DNA from: Pigmentiphaga daeguensis
GTDB taxonomy: Bacteria > Pseudomonadota > Gammaproteobacteria > Burkholderiales > Burkholderiaceae_B
NCBI RefSeq assembly: GCF_039523035.1
Contig: NZ_BAAAEN010000024.1
Location: forward strand, 1 to 64,000
Reading direction: 5' to 3'
Length of the DNA: 64,000 bases
The number at the start of each line of letters is the position of its first letter. The first letter of the stretch is position 1. This document shows, piece by piece, positions 18,178 to 27,584 of this stretch. The translations under genes and the position numbers were made by a program. The notes beneath the pieces were generated by a model, which saw nothing but the letters and a program-made list of their open reading frames with translations, made no database searches and was not told the DNA's origin.

Positions 18178-18584
18178 CGCGCGCCCCCGTGCATGCCCCT
18201 GCGGATGGTCCAGAAGCCGGAGCGCGAGATCAGCACATGGCCGCCCACCCAACCGGCCATCAGCGGATGGCGCGTGGCAATGCGCCACTGCAACTGCCGG
18301 TACAGCCAGGTGTCGGGACGCCCACGCTTGAGACGGCGCAGGATGCCGCCGCCGATGAAAACGCCCAGCGCCACGCCCAGGACAACGAAGGTCGGCGCGA
18401 TGGCAATGGTGCGTAACACCCAGGACAACGGCGCGCCAACCACCAGGCCGGCAGCGCCGGACAGGCCGCAGCAAATCCACAACTCATCGGCAGTGAGGCC
18501 GCGCACGACCACCGGGTGCCTGTTGAGCCGGTGTGGAAGGAACGTGACTGTCCCATCGGCACGGACATGCTGTTGCTCGGACAT
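18174..18584 (-). CDS. TIGR03750 family conjugal transfer protein (TraL/VirB3-like)
   Basis: This 136-residue protein has two closely spaced hydrophobic segments (about 38-58 and 62-82) and a basic C-terminus, as in TraL/VirB3 proteins that work with the VirB4-type ATPase at the inner membrane. Upstream, 13 bp separate it from the TIGR03745 gene. Confidence 0.87.
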   Translation of the reverse strand: MSEQQHVRADGTVTFLPHRLNRHPVVVRGLTADELWICCGLSGAAGLVVGAPLSWVLRTIAIAPTFVVLGVALGVFIGGGILRRLKRGRPDTWLYRQLQWRIATRHPLMAGWVGGHVLISRSGFWTIRRGMHGGAR

Positions 18585-18597
18585 AGCCCGTCCTCGC

Positions 18598-18957
18598 TTA
18601 CAGGATGCCGGTGGCTTCGGTGAGCAGCCAGATGCCGATCACGAGCAGGACGGCGCCGATGGCGACCGTGAGACCGAACTGCCCCCAAGTCTTGCGACCG
18701 GTGTGGATTTCCGCGTAGGTGCCGTAGGCGTGGTAGCACACGCCAATGAACATCGACGCCACCACCAGGAGGGCCACGAGCATGATGATGTCGTAGCCGT
18801 AGTTCCTGATTGTTTCCATGATGCCGCTGCCGGCGCCGCGGGTCGGGTTTTCCAGCTGCGGCAGACCTTGCGCAAACGACAGCGCGGGCAGCGCGGCGGC
18901 ACCCAGGGCGACGGCGGCGCGTTGGACAAAACGAGTAGTGAGGATGCGGTTTGGCAT
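18598..18957 (-). CDS. TIGR03745 family protein, likely pilin-type subunit
   Basis: This 119-residue protein has a signal peptide (cleavage near ALSFA at about residue 29) followed by two membrane helices (about 57-80 and 93-115). That is the size and layout of a TraA/VirB2-type pilin. It is the usual fourth gene of the small-membrane-protein cluster in this class. ATG 18957 has GAAGGGA upstream; the TTG two codons earlier is less likely. Confidence 0.85.
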   Translation of the reverse strand: MPNRILTTRFVQRAAVALGAAALPALSFAQGLPQLENPTRGAGSGIMETIRNYGYDIIMLVALLVVASMFIGVCYHAYGTYAEIHTGRKTWGQFGLTVAIGAVLLVIGIWLLTEATGIL

Positions 18958-18973
18958 GGTCAATCCCTTCAGG

Positions 18974-19207
18974 TCAGGAGAGGAGGAAGAACGTCATGAC
19001 GAGGTACATCGCGACGAAGCGGATGCAGACGCCGAGGAACTGGCGTTGGTTGAGGCGGTTCTCGGCCCACCCCACGTAGGCCGTTCGGATGGCCCAGACG
19101 CCCCAGACGAGCAGAACCGCAAACACGATGCCGACCAGAACGGTCGCCATCGCGGACGGCGCGATACCGCTGTTGGCTTGAAATGCCGAGACCTGGGCGC
19201 CGTTCAT
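18974..19207 (-). CDS. TIGR03758 family small membrane protein
   Basis: This 77-residue protein has two membrane helices (about 18-42 and 58-76). Such proteins accompany the pilin-type gene in these ICEs. It overlaps the RAQPRD-family gene by 4 bp. Its specific role is unknown. Confidence 0.85.
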   Translation of the reverse strand: MNGAQVSAFQANSGIAPSAMATVLVGIVFAVLLVWGVWAIRTAYVGWAENRLNQRQFLGVCIRFVAMYLVMTFFLLS

Positions 19208-19587
19208 GGTCTGCCCTGCGCAGTCGTCGGCAGCGATGGCGGGGCGGTCCGCTCGGTGCGGTACTCACCAGCCAGTTCGGAGAGGTCGCGTGGCTGGGCG
19301 CGCGACGGTGTGAGATGGGCCTGGATGCCGGCGCGCACACGCGCCAGATCAGCCAGCAGTCGTGGGTAATCGAAGTGGTAGCGCTCGCCCGGCTGGATGG
19401 GAACCTGTGCAGCGCCGCCCGCGACGGTGCGCTCCAGCGCATCGAGCTGGCGCAGCGCAGCGACCAGCTCCTGGCGCTGTGCTGGGGATTCGGCCAACGC
19501 CATCGAAGACTGCCCCAGCAGCAGGGCAGTCACGAGAAAAGTGGGCACGCCGCGATACGCGGCGCGCAGCCAGATCGGAGCCAACAT
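19204..19587 (-). CDS. RAQPRD family ICE protein
   Basis: This 127-residue exported protein has a signal peptide at about residues 12-32. It contains the motif RAQPRDL (about 95-101) that names the family (ICE_RAQPRD). It begins the cluster of small membrane genes and overlaps the next gene by 4 bp. It is thought to be periplasmic; no activity is known. A 98-bp gap separates it from the TIGR03747 gene. Confidence 0.9.
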   Translation of the reverse strand: MLAPIWLRAAYRGVPTFLVTALLLGQSSMALAESPAQRQELVAALRQLDALERTVAGGAAQVPIQPGERYHFDYPRLLADLARVRAGIQAHLTPSRAQPRDLSELAGEYRTERTAPPSLPTTAQGRP

Positions 19588-19685
19588 CGCGCCATTCCTG
19601 TGTGATCAGCAATGGCTTGATCGTGGCGATCAGAGGCGTATCAGGCCGCAAACAATAAGAACCTGCGGATGACCGGATTGATGGC

Positions 19686-20447
19686 CTAGAGATACTTCTT
19701 GAAGCTCCCTGCAGTCAGGCTCACGGCCAGCCCCAGCAAGCCGGCGCTGGGCAGCAGGATCAGCAGCGGATGCACCGAGATCGGTAGCGCCAGGTACGTC
19801 ACCCAGGGCAGCACGGCCAGCGGCATCAGACTGGCTTTCGCTCGGTGGTAGATGAAGCCGGATTCGCGGCCCGCGCCGAACCGGCGAACGTCACGCCTCA
19901 CCAAGCCGTCGATCAAACCAACAAACGCTGCTGTGAAGATCAGCGGCAGCGTGAGCGCCAGGACCAGCAGGCGCACGAGGAAAGTAAGCGTCGTGAAGGC
20001 TGCGGCGATCAGGTAGCTCTCCGTCCAGACATAGACCTGGCTGATGAAGTAGCGGAAGTTGCGCCCTCCGTCCTGGTTTTTCCCCTGGCTGGGCGCACGG
20101 GCGCGCTCGGCGGTCTGGCTCATGCGCTCCAGCAGCCCCGATCGCACGAACACCCATTCGTAGCCAGTGTCCACCAACTCGTGCGCCGTGCGCCCCGGCT
20201 CCTGCACGACTACGCTGCGCGTGAAATGCTTGGACAGGTGCCCCAGCTCGTACTGCAACATTTGCTGAGAGTGCTGCCAGCCTTGATCCTTCCAGAACAG
20301 GTGCATGCCGATGCACTCCATCAGGATAGAGAACAGCAGCGAGCCGACCAGCACCCCGAGCAGCCGGAACGGCAAGGTAATGGTGCCGACGATCAGGCCC
20401 TGGCGACGGTTCTGCTCACGCTGCGCAGTCGAGGCGGCGTCGCTCAT
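19686..20447 (-). CDS. TIGR03747 family ICE membrane protein
   Basis: This 253-residue protein has hydrophobic segments near residues 20-45, 150-185 and 205-245. It matches the PFL_4697 family found directly after the coupling protein. Its start overlaps the traD stop by 4 bp. A role in tethering the coupling protein to the channel is plausible but unproven. Confidence 0.87.
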   Translation of the reverse strand: MSDAASTAQREQNRRQGLIVGTITLPFRLLGVLVGSLLFSILMECIGMHLFWKDQGWQHSQQMLQYELGHLSKHFTRSVVVQEPGRTAHELVDTGYEWVFVRSGLLERMSQTAERARAPSQGKNQDGGRNFRYFISQVYVWTESYLIAAAFTTLTFLVRLLVLALTLPLIFTAAFVGLIDGLVRRDVRRFGAGRESGFIYHRAKASLMPLAVLPWVTYLALPISVHPLLILLPSAGLLGLAVSLTAGSFKKYL

Positions 20448-22627
20448 GGCGCGGCCTCTTCGCTGGCCGTGTCGCCCGTGTCGGTGATGGGTGTGGCGAT
20501 GGCCGCCTCATCGAGCAGGTCGTTCGGCAAGGCCGCGTCCTGCAAGACCGGGGAGCTGGTGAACTCCCACCACTGCGTGGCCTCGCTGTAGCTCTGGCGC
20601 ATGTGTCCGGCCAGTTGCTGCAAGTCCGCCGGCATCACTTCATCCGGGTCTGGCGCGGGCAACGGCATGCGAACCTTCCAAAGCTGGCCACCCTGCAGCA
20701 GCGCGAAGCACTGGCCTTTGGGCAGGCCGACGACGTGCGATGGCTCGATCATCGGCACGCTGGACATGCTGATGCGATCCTGGGTGTTTGACGTAAAGTC
20801 TGTCGCTCCACGAATGTCGGAGCTGTCGGTCGCGCCGCTGACGATGGTGGTCGTATAGACCTCGACCTTCGGCAATTGCCGGGTCAGCAATTCAGCGGTA
20901 GCCGTCTCGCGCACGCGCAGCATGAACAGGTTGTTGAAGTTGCCGATCACCTGACCGGCCTTCGCCCGGTTGCCGATGCGGGCCTCGATGTCCGAGAGGG
21001 TCTGCGTGTACGCGGTGACTTGCAGTCCAGCGCCGCCGCCCTTGTTGATCAGCGGGACGAACTCGTCGCCCATCAACTCGTTGAACTCATCGGCATGGAC
21101 GTTGATCGGCACGCGCGTACCAGCCGATGCGCCCGGCAGGCCGTCGTCGATCCCGTGCTTGTAGATGTGACCGGCGACCGAAACCAAGTCGGAGAACATG
21201 GAATTGCCGACCGCCGCAGCGACCTCGGCATCGGACAGCGCATCCAGGCCGACATAGACCACGGCGCGCTTTCGGATCACCTGCATCCAATCGAAGATCG
21301 GGCGTGGGTCGGCCAGGTCGGAGTAGTTCGGAGCCAGAAGCTGGGCGATCTTGCCGCTGGTGAGCTTCTCCAGCAGCGGCAGCAGCGATGCGACGATCTT
21401 GTCGAAGTAGGTCTTGTCGTAGCGCACTGCCGAGCGCAGGCCGTCGAGCACCGGGTCGTAGTTGCGCGCCTGCGAGAGGTACTGCTCCAGCGCCACCACG
21501 CGCTTTTCGCGCCCGATCATGTTGCGCGGGATGTTCTTCTCGTTGAGCTTGGCCTCGATCTGGACGATCACCTCCCATGCCTTGGGCTCGGTCTTGGCGA
21601 AGTAGTGCTGGGCATATTCGATGAACAGCGCGTCGATGTTGATCACATGGCGCTGGATCAGCATGTAGTCCGGGCGCTGCCCCAGTTCCACCAGGGCGCG
21701 GGCGATGATGTTGACGAAGCGCCACGCAAACTCGCGAAATGCCGCGCTGTTGCCTTCGCCGGAGAGTTGTCCTGCAACACGGGTGGCCACCTCGCTGATG
21801 CGCCCAAAGCGGCCCACGGCGTTGTAGCGCGCGGAAATGTCCGGCCAGCCCAAATGGAAGACATAGAACTCGCCATCGCGGCCCGCACGCTTGGCCTCGA
21901 CGTACACCCGTTTCAAAAGATCGGCGTCGCCCTTGGGGTCGATGACGATGACGACCTCGTGCTCGCCGTCGGCGTTCTTGCGCCGGATGTCCTGGGTCAC
22001 GAACAACTCGGCCAACCGCGTCTTGCCCACGCGCGTGGTGCCCAGCACCAGCGAATGCCCGACGCGCTCACCCAGCGGCAGGCTGACGTCCACCTCATCG
22101 GGTTCGATGCCGTGCAGGCGCGGCAGGCCGCCCACAGGCGGCAGCGGGCGCACCGGGTTGAAAGGCACATCCCAGCCCGTGAGCGCAGGCAGCCGGGACA
22201 GCGGGAACGGCGCGAACTCCAGCCGTTCCTCCAGCCTGCGCGCCAGCCGGTAGGCCGGCGTTGGTTCGACGTAGCGGCGAAATTCCGGTCGGTACGTCTG
22301 CATCAGCCGATGGGTGTGTTTCTGCTCCCACAGAAACCCCCGCCCGACGAACAGACGCTGCTGGCTGACCGGCACGTCCTTGCTGGTCATCACGTAGCGC
22401 GGCAAGCGGCGAATGTTGCGCCGGTAGCGCAGGATGACGCGGGCATCGCGGTAGCGAATGGCACCGTAGGCGCAGAACGCCAGCGCACTGCCGACGCCCA
22501 TTGCGGGGCTCAGCGCGAGCGACCACGGGGCCACCAGGGACAGAAACGCGGCGCCTGCACACGCCGCGACGGTATAGAACTCCACCGCTGGGCGCAGCAA
22601 AACCTCGACCGGCTGTTTCCCCGACAT
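20444..22627 (-). CDS. traD: Type IV coupling protein TraD (SXT/TOL subfamily, TIGR03743)
   Basis: This 727-residue ATPase recruits the relaxase-DNA complex to the secretion channel. Two N-terminal membrane helices (about 17-35 and 38-57) precede the VirD4/TraG-type motor, with Walker A GTTRVGKT at 196-203, VIVIDPKGDAD near 225-235 and the TraM-recognition-type C-terminal region. It is followed closely by TIGR03747 and preceded by TIGR03765 with 4 bp between. Confidence 0.95.
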   Translation of the reverse strand: MSGKQPVEVLLRPAVEFYTVAACAGAAFLSLVAPWSLALSPAMGVGSALAFCAYGAIRYRDARVILRYRRNIRRLPRYVMTSKDVPVSQQRLFVGRGFLWEQKHTHRLMQTYRPEFRRYVEPTPAYRLARRLEERLEFAPFPLSRLPALTGWDVPFNPVRPLPPVGGLPRLHGIEPDEVDVSLPLGERVGHSLVLGTTRVGKTRLAELFVTQDIRRKNADGEHEVVIVIDPKGDADLLKRVYVEAKRAGRDGEFYVFHLGWPDISARYNAVGRFGRISEVATRVAGQLSGEGNSAAFREFAWRFVNIIARALVELGQRPDYMLIQRHVINIDALFIEYAQHYFAKTEPKAWEVIVQIEAKLNEKNIPRNMIGREKRVVALEQYLSQARNYDPVLDGLRSAVRYDKTYFDKIVASLLPLLEKLTSGKIAQLLAPNYSDLADPRPIFDWMQVIRKRAVVYVGLDALSDAEVAAAVGNSMFSDLVSVAGHIYKHGIDDGLPGASAGTRVPINVHADEFNELMGDEFVPLINKGGGAGLQVTAYTQTLSDIEARIGNRAKAGQVIGNFNNLFMLRVRETATAELLTRQLPKVEVYTTTIVSGATDSSDIRGATDFTSNTQDRISMSSVPMIEPSHVVGLPKGQCFALLQGGQLWKVRMPLPAPDPDEVMPADLQQLAGHMRQSYSEATQWWEFTSSPVLQDAALPNDLLDEAAIATPITDTGDTASEEAAP

Positions 22628-22631
22628 GGCT

Positions 22632-23180
22632 TCATTGCTCGATGCCGGTGGCTGTGATCAGCACCGGGTAATGCCGCAGACCCAGGCGCTCGGCCAGGTC
22701 GTCGCCGGCCACAGGCGCAAGGGGCATGCCGGGCACCAGGGTGCGCAGCCGTGCCAGGCCCTGCACGGTCTCGACGTTAACCACCAGACCCACCGCGCCG
22801 CGCTCGCGCAGCGATGTTGCCTGGCTGCGCAGCCAGGCGTGGGACGCCGCGTCGTCGCCGACGACCACGAAAGGCCGCAGGCCCGGTGCCTCGATCACCC
22901 GCCGCGCGACGGTGCCAGGCGTGAGCTTGGCACTGCGCACCGGCAACATCGCGGCCTCGTCCATGGGCGTGGCGGGCACCGGGAGCATCGGGATGGGCGG
23001 TCGGGCCGGGGCATCGGCGCGCGGCTGAAGGTTCAGAGCCTCGTAGTACGGCAGCGCCGACGTGCCGCCACGGTCTTCGACCACGATCAGCGGCTCTCCG
23101 GCACGCGAGGCCAGCGGCAGAGCCGCCAGCAGCACGAGCAGGCACTTCAGTGTGAGGTTGGCCAGAGGGAACTTCGTCAT
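22632..23180 (-). CDS. TIGR03765 / PFL_4695 family ICE protein
   Basis: This 182-residue exported protein has a signal peptide at about residues 8-27. It belongs to a family specific to this class, found between the transglycosylase and TraD. The C-terminal half (RPFVVVGDDAAS to YPVLIT) looks like a compact alpha/beta domain. Its start overlaps the transglycosylase stop by 4 bp. Function unknown. Confidence 0.87.
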   Translation of the reverse strand: MTKFPLANLTLKCLLVLLAALPLASRAGEPLIVVEDRGGTSALPYYEALNLQPRADAPARPPIPMLPVPATPMDEAAMLPVRSAKLTPGTVARRVIEAPGLRPFVVVGDDAASHAWLRSQATSLRERGAVGLVVNVETVQGLARLRTLVPGMPLAPVAGDDLAERLGLRHYPVLITATGIEQ

Positions 23181-23782
23181 GGGGATGTCTCCAGGTGCGC
23201 GGCGAGGGCCGCAGCGATTGGGCGCGTGCCCTGCACACGGGCAAGGTGGCGCGACACGCTGCGCCGATAGCGGGCGGCAGGCTCTCCGCCCGCAGGACGG
23301 TGGTAGCGACCGATTGCCAGTAACCAGTCCTCGCCAGTGACGTGCTGCTCCTTCAGGATTTCAGCGGCGATGGCGAGGTTGCTGTATGGGTCGAGCAGGT
23401 CGCACGGGCTGGCGTAGCGCTGCTGGTGGTAGCCGAGGTTGATCTGGCCCAGGCCCGCGTCGATGCGTGTGTGCGGCGTGGCGCGCATTGCCTGCTGCAA
23501 ACCAGCGCAGGCGTCGGCACGGGTGGTGAAGCGGCGCGACTGACCGGCGACGTTGAGGGACCACGGCCACGGGACGATGCGCCCGTTGCGGCGGATGCCG
23601 CTTTCCTGCAAGGCCACGGCGTAGAGCACCGTCGAGGGGATGCCCGCGCGCTGTGCGGCAAGCTGGTAAGCCGGTGGCGGAAGCTCCTGGGCATGGGCGG
23701 CGCAGGCGCACAGGCCCGCCGCGATCACCAGTGCGCGCAAGCACTGCGAAACGGAGGTGGCCGCTATGGCTGGCGCTGCCAT
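23177..23782 (-). CDS. Lytic transglycosylase, SLT domain
   Basis: This 201-residue exported enzyme would cut peptidoglycan to make room for the secretion channel. The signal peptide is at about 15-32. The SLT fold follows, with the catalytic glutamate in ALQESG (about residue 58) and the GLGQINLGYH motif near 112. ATG 23782 gives a sensible signal peptide and overlaps the preceding gene by 19 bp. Confidence 0.92.
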   Translation of the reverse strand: MAAPAIAATSVSQCLRALVIAAGLCACAAHAQELPPPAYQLAAQRAGIPSTVLYAVALQESGIRRNGRIVPWPWSLNVAGQSRRFTTRADACAGLQQAMRATPHTRIDAGLGQINLGYHQQRYASPCDLLDPYSNLAIAAEILKEQHVTGEDWLLAIGRYHRPAGGEPAARYRRSVSRHLARVQGTRPIAAALAAHLETSP

Positions 23783-24489
23783 TGACCGTTCACCTCGCGC
23801 ACGACCGCAGGAAGGTCTCCGGGCAAGCTCAGCGACAGCCACCGCCCGCCATCATGGTTGAGCGTGATGCCACCGCTGCGCACGCGCACCGGATCGACGT
23901 TCGCACGCTTGGCCCAGTCGCGAATACGTGTGTCGTCCTGGCGGCTGCCAACCATGTACAGGTCGAACTCGGTGCCGGAGGATTGCAGGCGCTGCACGAG
24001 CTGCCCGCAGGCCGCGCAGCCGTCCTTGACGAACACCGCCGTGCGGCCGGAGCCGCGTTCGGCACCCGCGTTGGGCTTGTCGTCAGGCAGGTTCACTCGC
24101 TGCATGCCGGGATTCAGGCGCTGCCAGGCCTCGTCGTAGGCACGCTGGTAGGCGAGCAGCTTCTCGACGCGGCGCGCTTCGACCTGCACCTGCAGTTCGG
24201 CGTAACGGCGCCGTTCCTCGTCGGTGCGCGCCTCGATGCCCAGGGCGGACAGCGGGTCCAGGTTGGGCGAGTAGATGCCCAACGGCCCGTCCATCAGTTC
24301 GCGATAGCGCGCCCACTCCTGCGGTTGCAGGCCCCAGTCGCTTGCCACCCGGTCGTCCAGGATGCGGGCGACAAGGAGGCGCTCCTGGCTCTGCGCATTG
24401 CGGGCGGAGGCCGTGGCCGGCTGCTGCGCCCAGGCGGGCAACTGGGCAGACGCGAGCAGGAGCGCGGAAAGGATGATGGACGGCCTCAT
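23764..24489 (-). CDS. TIGR03759 family ICE protein
   Basis: This 241-residue exported protein has a signal peptide at about residues 3-21. An N-terminal helical part is followed by a thioredoxin-like C-terminal domain carrying the CAAC pair near residue 149 (FVKDGCAACGQLV). It matches the PFL_4693 family. The CxxC suggests a redox or structural role among disulfide-rich mating proteins. It overlaps the transglycosylase gene by 19 bp. Confidence 0.87.
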   Translation of the reverse strand: MRPSIILSALLLASAQLPAWAQQPATASARNAQSQERLLVARILDDRVASDWGLQPQEWARYRELMDGPLGIYSPNLDPLSALGIEARTDEERRRYAELQVQVEARRVEKLLAYQRAYDEAWQRLNPGMQRVNLPDDKPNAGAERGSGRTAVFVKDGCAACGQLVQRLQSSGTEFDLYMVGSRQDDTRIRDWAKRANVDPVRVRSGGITLNHDGGRWLSLSLPGDLPAVVREVNGQWQRQP

Positions 24490-24503
24490 GTAACGTGCTC
24501 CGC

Positions 24504-25145
24504 TCAGGGAATCGCCATGCGACGGGTCTGGTCGCCGGCCTGGAACACCGCAGTGTTGCCCTCGACTGCCTGCAGGCGCCACGGGCCGACGGCATCGCCG
24601 GGAAGCAGCACTTGAAGCTGGTCGGGCGTGAAGTTCCCGTTATTCGGTGTGACGGACAGGCTGCGCTGGCCGGCGCGAAGTTCGGCGCCGACGATGCGGA
24701 ACGGCAGTGGCGGCGGTTCTGGTTTGGCGGTGGGCCTGCTCGGTGAGCGCGGCTGGGCGGGCGCTGCGGCACGCAGGGCGCTTGGGCGTGCCTTGATCTG
24801 CTCGACTTCCGCACGAAGCGCCTGAAAGTCTTCGGCAGCGGCATAGCCGCTCAGCGTTGTCTCGACCTGGGCGGCGCGTGCTTCCAGGCGTTCGCGGGTA
24901 TCTTTGAGGTCTGCCGCTGTTGCGACGACTGGACGCTGCTGGATGGCCTCGATCGTCTCGGCCAGGCCCACCGCCTGCGCTTCGAGACGTTGCAGGCGGG
25001 AATCAAGCAGCGTCTGGTCGGCCTGGTCGTTCATGGTCTGGTAGCTCAGGGCAGCGAAAACGCTGAGGCTGATCAGCCAGAGCCACATTAGGCTCTGCAA
25101 CACCACGGCGGAGATCGGGCGCCGGGGAGCCTGCGCGGTATTCAT
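24504..25145 (-). CDS. ICE inner-membrane coiled-coil protein
   Basis: This 213-residue protein has one membrane helix (about 13-33), a periplasmic coiled coil (about 38-115), a proline-rich linker and a small beta-rich C-terminal domain. The layout resembles PilO/PilP-type tethers. I cannot name the family. It overlaps the pilL stop by 4 bp, so it is part of the same operon. Confidence 0.7.
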   Translation of the reverse strand: MNTAQAPRRPISAVVLQSLMWLWLISLSVFAALSYQTMNDQADQTLLDSRLQRLEAQAVGLAETIEAIQQRPVVATAADLKDTRERLEARAAQVETTLSGYAAAEDFQALRAEVEQIKARPSALRAAAPAQPRSPSRPTAKPEPPPLPFRIVGAELRAGQRSLSVTPNNGNFTPDQLQVLLPGDAVGPWRLQAVEGNTAVFQAGDQTRRMAIP

Positions 25146-25720
25146 GGCTGGCCTCCCGAAACCGAAGGCATCAGCGGAAACGTCTGCACCGCCTCGGCAA
25201 CAGGCGGCTCGTGTGCGTGCTCGGCGGTCGCACTGCCTCCAGGCTGCTCAAAGCAAATCTGCCGTGCCCGTTCATCCGCATGCAGTTCCCAGGCCGGGCC
25301 GGCCAGGGTGAGCAGCGCATCGCGCAAGGTCATGGGGCCAAGATGCCGGTGCGCCGCCGGCAGCGGCAGCGCATACAACTCGGTCACGGCGCTGGGCGTC
25401 TCGCAAAGCTGGTAGCCACTGCGTTTGAGCACATGCCGCAGCCCATCGCCCACCGTGGCGCGGGCATCCTCGGGCATGGACACGTCGATGGTCTGCAACA
25501 GCAAGTCACGCTGCGCCGCCGTGGGTGCCAGCTCGACCAGCGTGTAGCGGCCATAGCGCACGACGGGAATGAACTCGGGTGCCTCGGGTTCGGGAGCGGA
25601 GGAGACGCCTTCTATGGCGTCTGGCACCAGCGGCGCGGTGGTGGTCGCGCAGCCGCTGGCCAGCGCTGCGGCCAGGAGACCAGCGCCGACCAGACGCCGG
25701 GATACAGGGATTGCGGGCAT
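25142..25720 (-). CDS. pilL: PilL-type N-terminal-domain lipoprotein (TIGR03748)
   Basis: This 192-residue lipoprotein (lipobox ALASGC, cysteine near 24) has a PilL-like domain over about residues 50-165 related to secretin N-terminal domains. It is the first gene of the transfer operon. Only this PilL-like gene is present, not the whole type IV pilus set seen in PAPI-1-type islands. The 142 bp upstream separate it from the Gabija operon and hold no clear promoter. Confidence 0.85.
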   Translation of the reverse strand: MPAIPVSRRLVGAGLLAAALASGCATTTAPLVPDAIEGVSSAPEPEAPEFIPVVRYGRYTLVELAPTAAQRDLLLQTIDVSMPEDARATVGDGLRHVLKRSGYQLCETPSAVTELYALPLPAAHRHLGPMTLRDALLTLAGPAWELHADERARQICFEQPGGSATAEHAHEPPVAEAVQTFPLMPSVSGGQP

Positions 25721-25862
25721 GGCATCGGCTCTTCTGTTGCGATGCCGATACCTTGGCGGAGCGCCGTTGAGCGGTCAGCTAGGAATGCGGACTGATGGAC
25801 GACCGCTTTTTCAGAAACATGCGAAGACCGTGCTGATTTGGACAGTACTCGCTACCAGCTGA

Positions 25863-27584
25863 TTACAAAAAAATGCTGCGGTCTCCCGATGGCGTCAGGA
25901 TTGTTGCTCTCTTCATAGCTCTTGTGACTGCGACCCGCAGTGCCAAAAGGGCTTGGCTTTGACGAGAAGTATCTGCATTCGCAGGCACAATTCGTCCAGC
26001 ATATCGCCCTTCGTAAATCAGTACCTCGTCAAACTCCTTACCCTTTGCTTTGTGAATGGTCATGAGATGAACTCCACGCCATTCCTTGGCGGCTGCTGTG
26101 AAATGCTCCTGCAGCAAAGCGCCCCGGACAGCTTCGATAGCGCCGACATACTGTCCTTGGGATCTCCAAAGCTCTGACAAAGACGCCCGCAGGTTTGAGC
26201 CCTTGTGAAGCAGGCGGAGATACTTGGCATCAGCGGCAACGCGCGACAGTTGGCCAACGGCAGACGTCGCGAGAAGCCCCCGCGCAGTCAACCAGTCTTC
26301 TTCAGGATGGCCGGTGAATACGACGTCCTGGCGAAGCGCTGCTAGGCGCGCGCACTCGCTGATCAACGCTTGGCGATTCTTGCCGCGGATCTTTCCGGAG
26401 ACCAAGTATTGGTCGATGGCGTCGGCCATGTCGAGTTCCGCCTGCGCAGGGCGTTTGGTGCCACTGCGGCCCCGGATGTGGGTATGTAAGGCGGAGAGTA
26501 GCCGCGCAGCCAGAAGCTCCGAAGGGCCTCCTTCCATTAGCGTGGCGATGACGTTTGCCGCAAGCGCCGGGGATTCCGCGTCCATCGCCACCTCGTGGCG
26601 AAGGTTGGGCATGCCATCGGACTCCGCGGAGAGGTAGTCGGACACTTGAAGCATGAAGGCCTTGGATGGGACGAGCACTGCGATGGACCAGGCCGGCTCC
26701 TTGCGAAGTCGCTTGATTGCCTGGATGAGCTGGGCCTTCGCATGGAAATGCGGACCCCTTCCGTAGTACACGCCGTACTCGACCACCGACACATTGGCAT
26801 AGACGGCGCCCTTGTTTTTCCCGGTGAGCAAGTCTGAACCGTACGTTGCGATGTCGGTTCCGGCACTGCGATGATTCTCCCCTTCAAACTCGACTGGCAA
26901 GGGGTCGAACTGGTCCACGAATTCCTTGAGCCGCTGAGGATCGGCGCCGCGGAATTCGTAAATACGCTGGTCGGGGTCGGCCAAGGCAATGATCCTGCAG
27001 CCGCGTCCAAGCTCGCGGACCATCGCCCATTCGTCGGCGTTCGTGTCCTGGAACTCGTCCACGACGAGTATCGGGTAGGTCGCTGTGTAGATACCTGCCA
27101 GCCGCCGGCTGCGGCGCAGCAGTTCAGCCGTCAACTGGGCGAAGAGGTCGAAGTGGAGCAGCCCCTCTTCATGGAAAAGGCGCAACTTCTCCTGGTGATG
27201 CTGCTCCTTGGCAAAGTGAGCCAAGCGCGCGGAGCCCTCGGGAGGTGGTAGGAGCTGGAGCGGCTTTCCGTTGTTGAGCAGATAGCCATGACTTCGCAGA
27301 ACGCTCCATGCGAAGCCGTGATAGGTGTTGACATCTAGAAGTCTCAGATCATCCGCGGTGATGAGTTCCTTGGCTTTCTCAAGGACCCGTGCCACTGTGG
27401 GCCTCGCGAAGCTGAGAAACAGGATGCGCTGGCCTGATAGGAGCTTTGCTGATCGAATCTCGTCCCTGGCTTTGACCAGGGCGACATGCGTCTTTCCGGA
27501 GCCTGGACCACCCATGGCGAGCACGTGCCCCGTGCTTTGCAGAAAGTCCCTCTTCTGCGGTGTCCAGTCTTGTTCGACCGTCAT
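25863..27584 (-). CDS. gajB: Gabija protein GajB, UvrD-like helicase
   Basis: This 573-residue superfamily 1 helicase has Walker A GGPGSGKT at 25-32, the DEFQDT box near residue 175, the ADPDQRIYEFRG motif near 205 and the C-terminal motifs TIHKAKGKEFD (about 512) and VAVTRA (about 553). In Gabija, GajB is the partner that responds to DNA ends or nucleotide loss and works with the GajA nuclease to stop phage. The start overlaps the gajA stop by 4 bp (ATGA). No inactivating change is visible. Confidence 0.88.
   Translation of the reverse strand: MTVEQDWTPQKRDFLQSTGHVLAMGGPGSGKTHVALVKARDEIRSAKLLSGQRILFLSFARPTVARVLEKAKELITADDLRLLDVNTYHGFAWSVLRSHGYLLNNGKPLQLLPPPEGSARLAHFAKEQHHQEKLRLFHEEGLLHFDLFAQLTAELLRRSRRLAGIYTATYPILVVDEFQDTNADEWAMVRELGRGCRIIALADPDQRIYEFRGADPQRLKEFVDQFDPLPVEFEGENHRSAGTDIATYGSDLLTGKNKGAVYANVSVVEYGVYYGRGPHFHAKAQLIQAIKRLRKEPAWSIAVLVPSKAFMLQVSDYLSAESDGMPNLRHEVAMDAESPALAANVIATLMEGGPSELLAARLLSALHTHIRGRSGTKRPAQAELDMADAIDQYLVSGKIRGKNRQALISECARLAALRQDVVFTGHPEEDWLTARGLLATSAVGQLSRVAADAKYLRLLHKGSNLRASLSELWRSQGQYVGAIEAVRGALLQEHFTAAAKEWRGVHLMTIHKAKGKEFDEVLIYEGRYAGRIVPANADTSRQSQALLALRVAVTRAMKRATILTPSGDRSIFL

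Noticed and set aside
20876..22657. 593-codon plus-strand frame opposite traD
   Set aside because: Antisense shadow; TraD Walker motifs are on the minus strand.
25142..25720. A type IV thin pilus operon (PAPI-1 type) starting with pilL
   Set aside because: Only the pilL-type lipoprotein is present; the following genes belong to the mating-channel families, not pilN to pilV.
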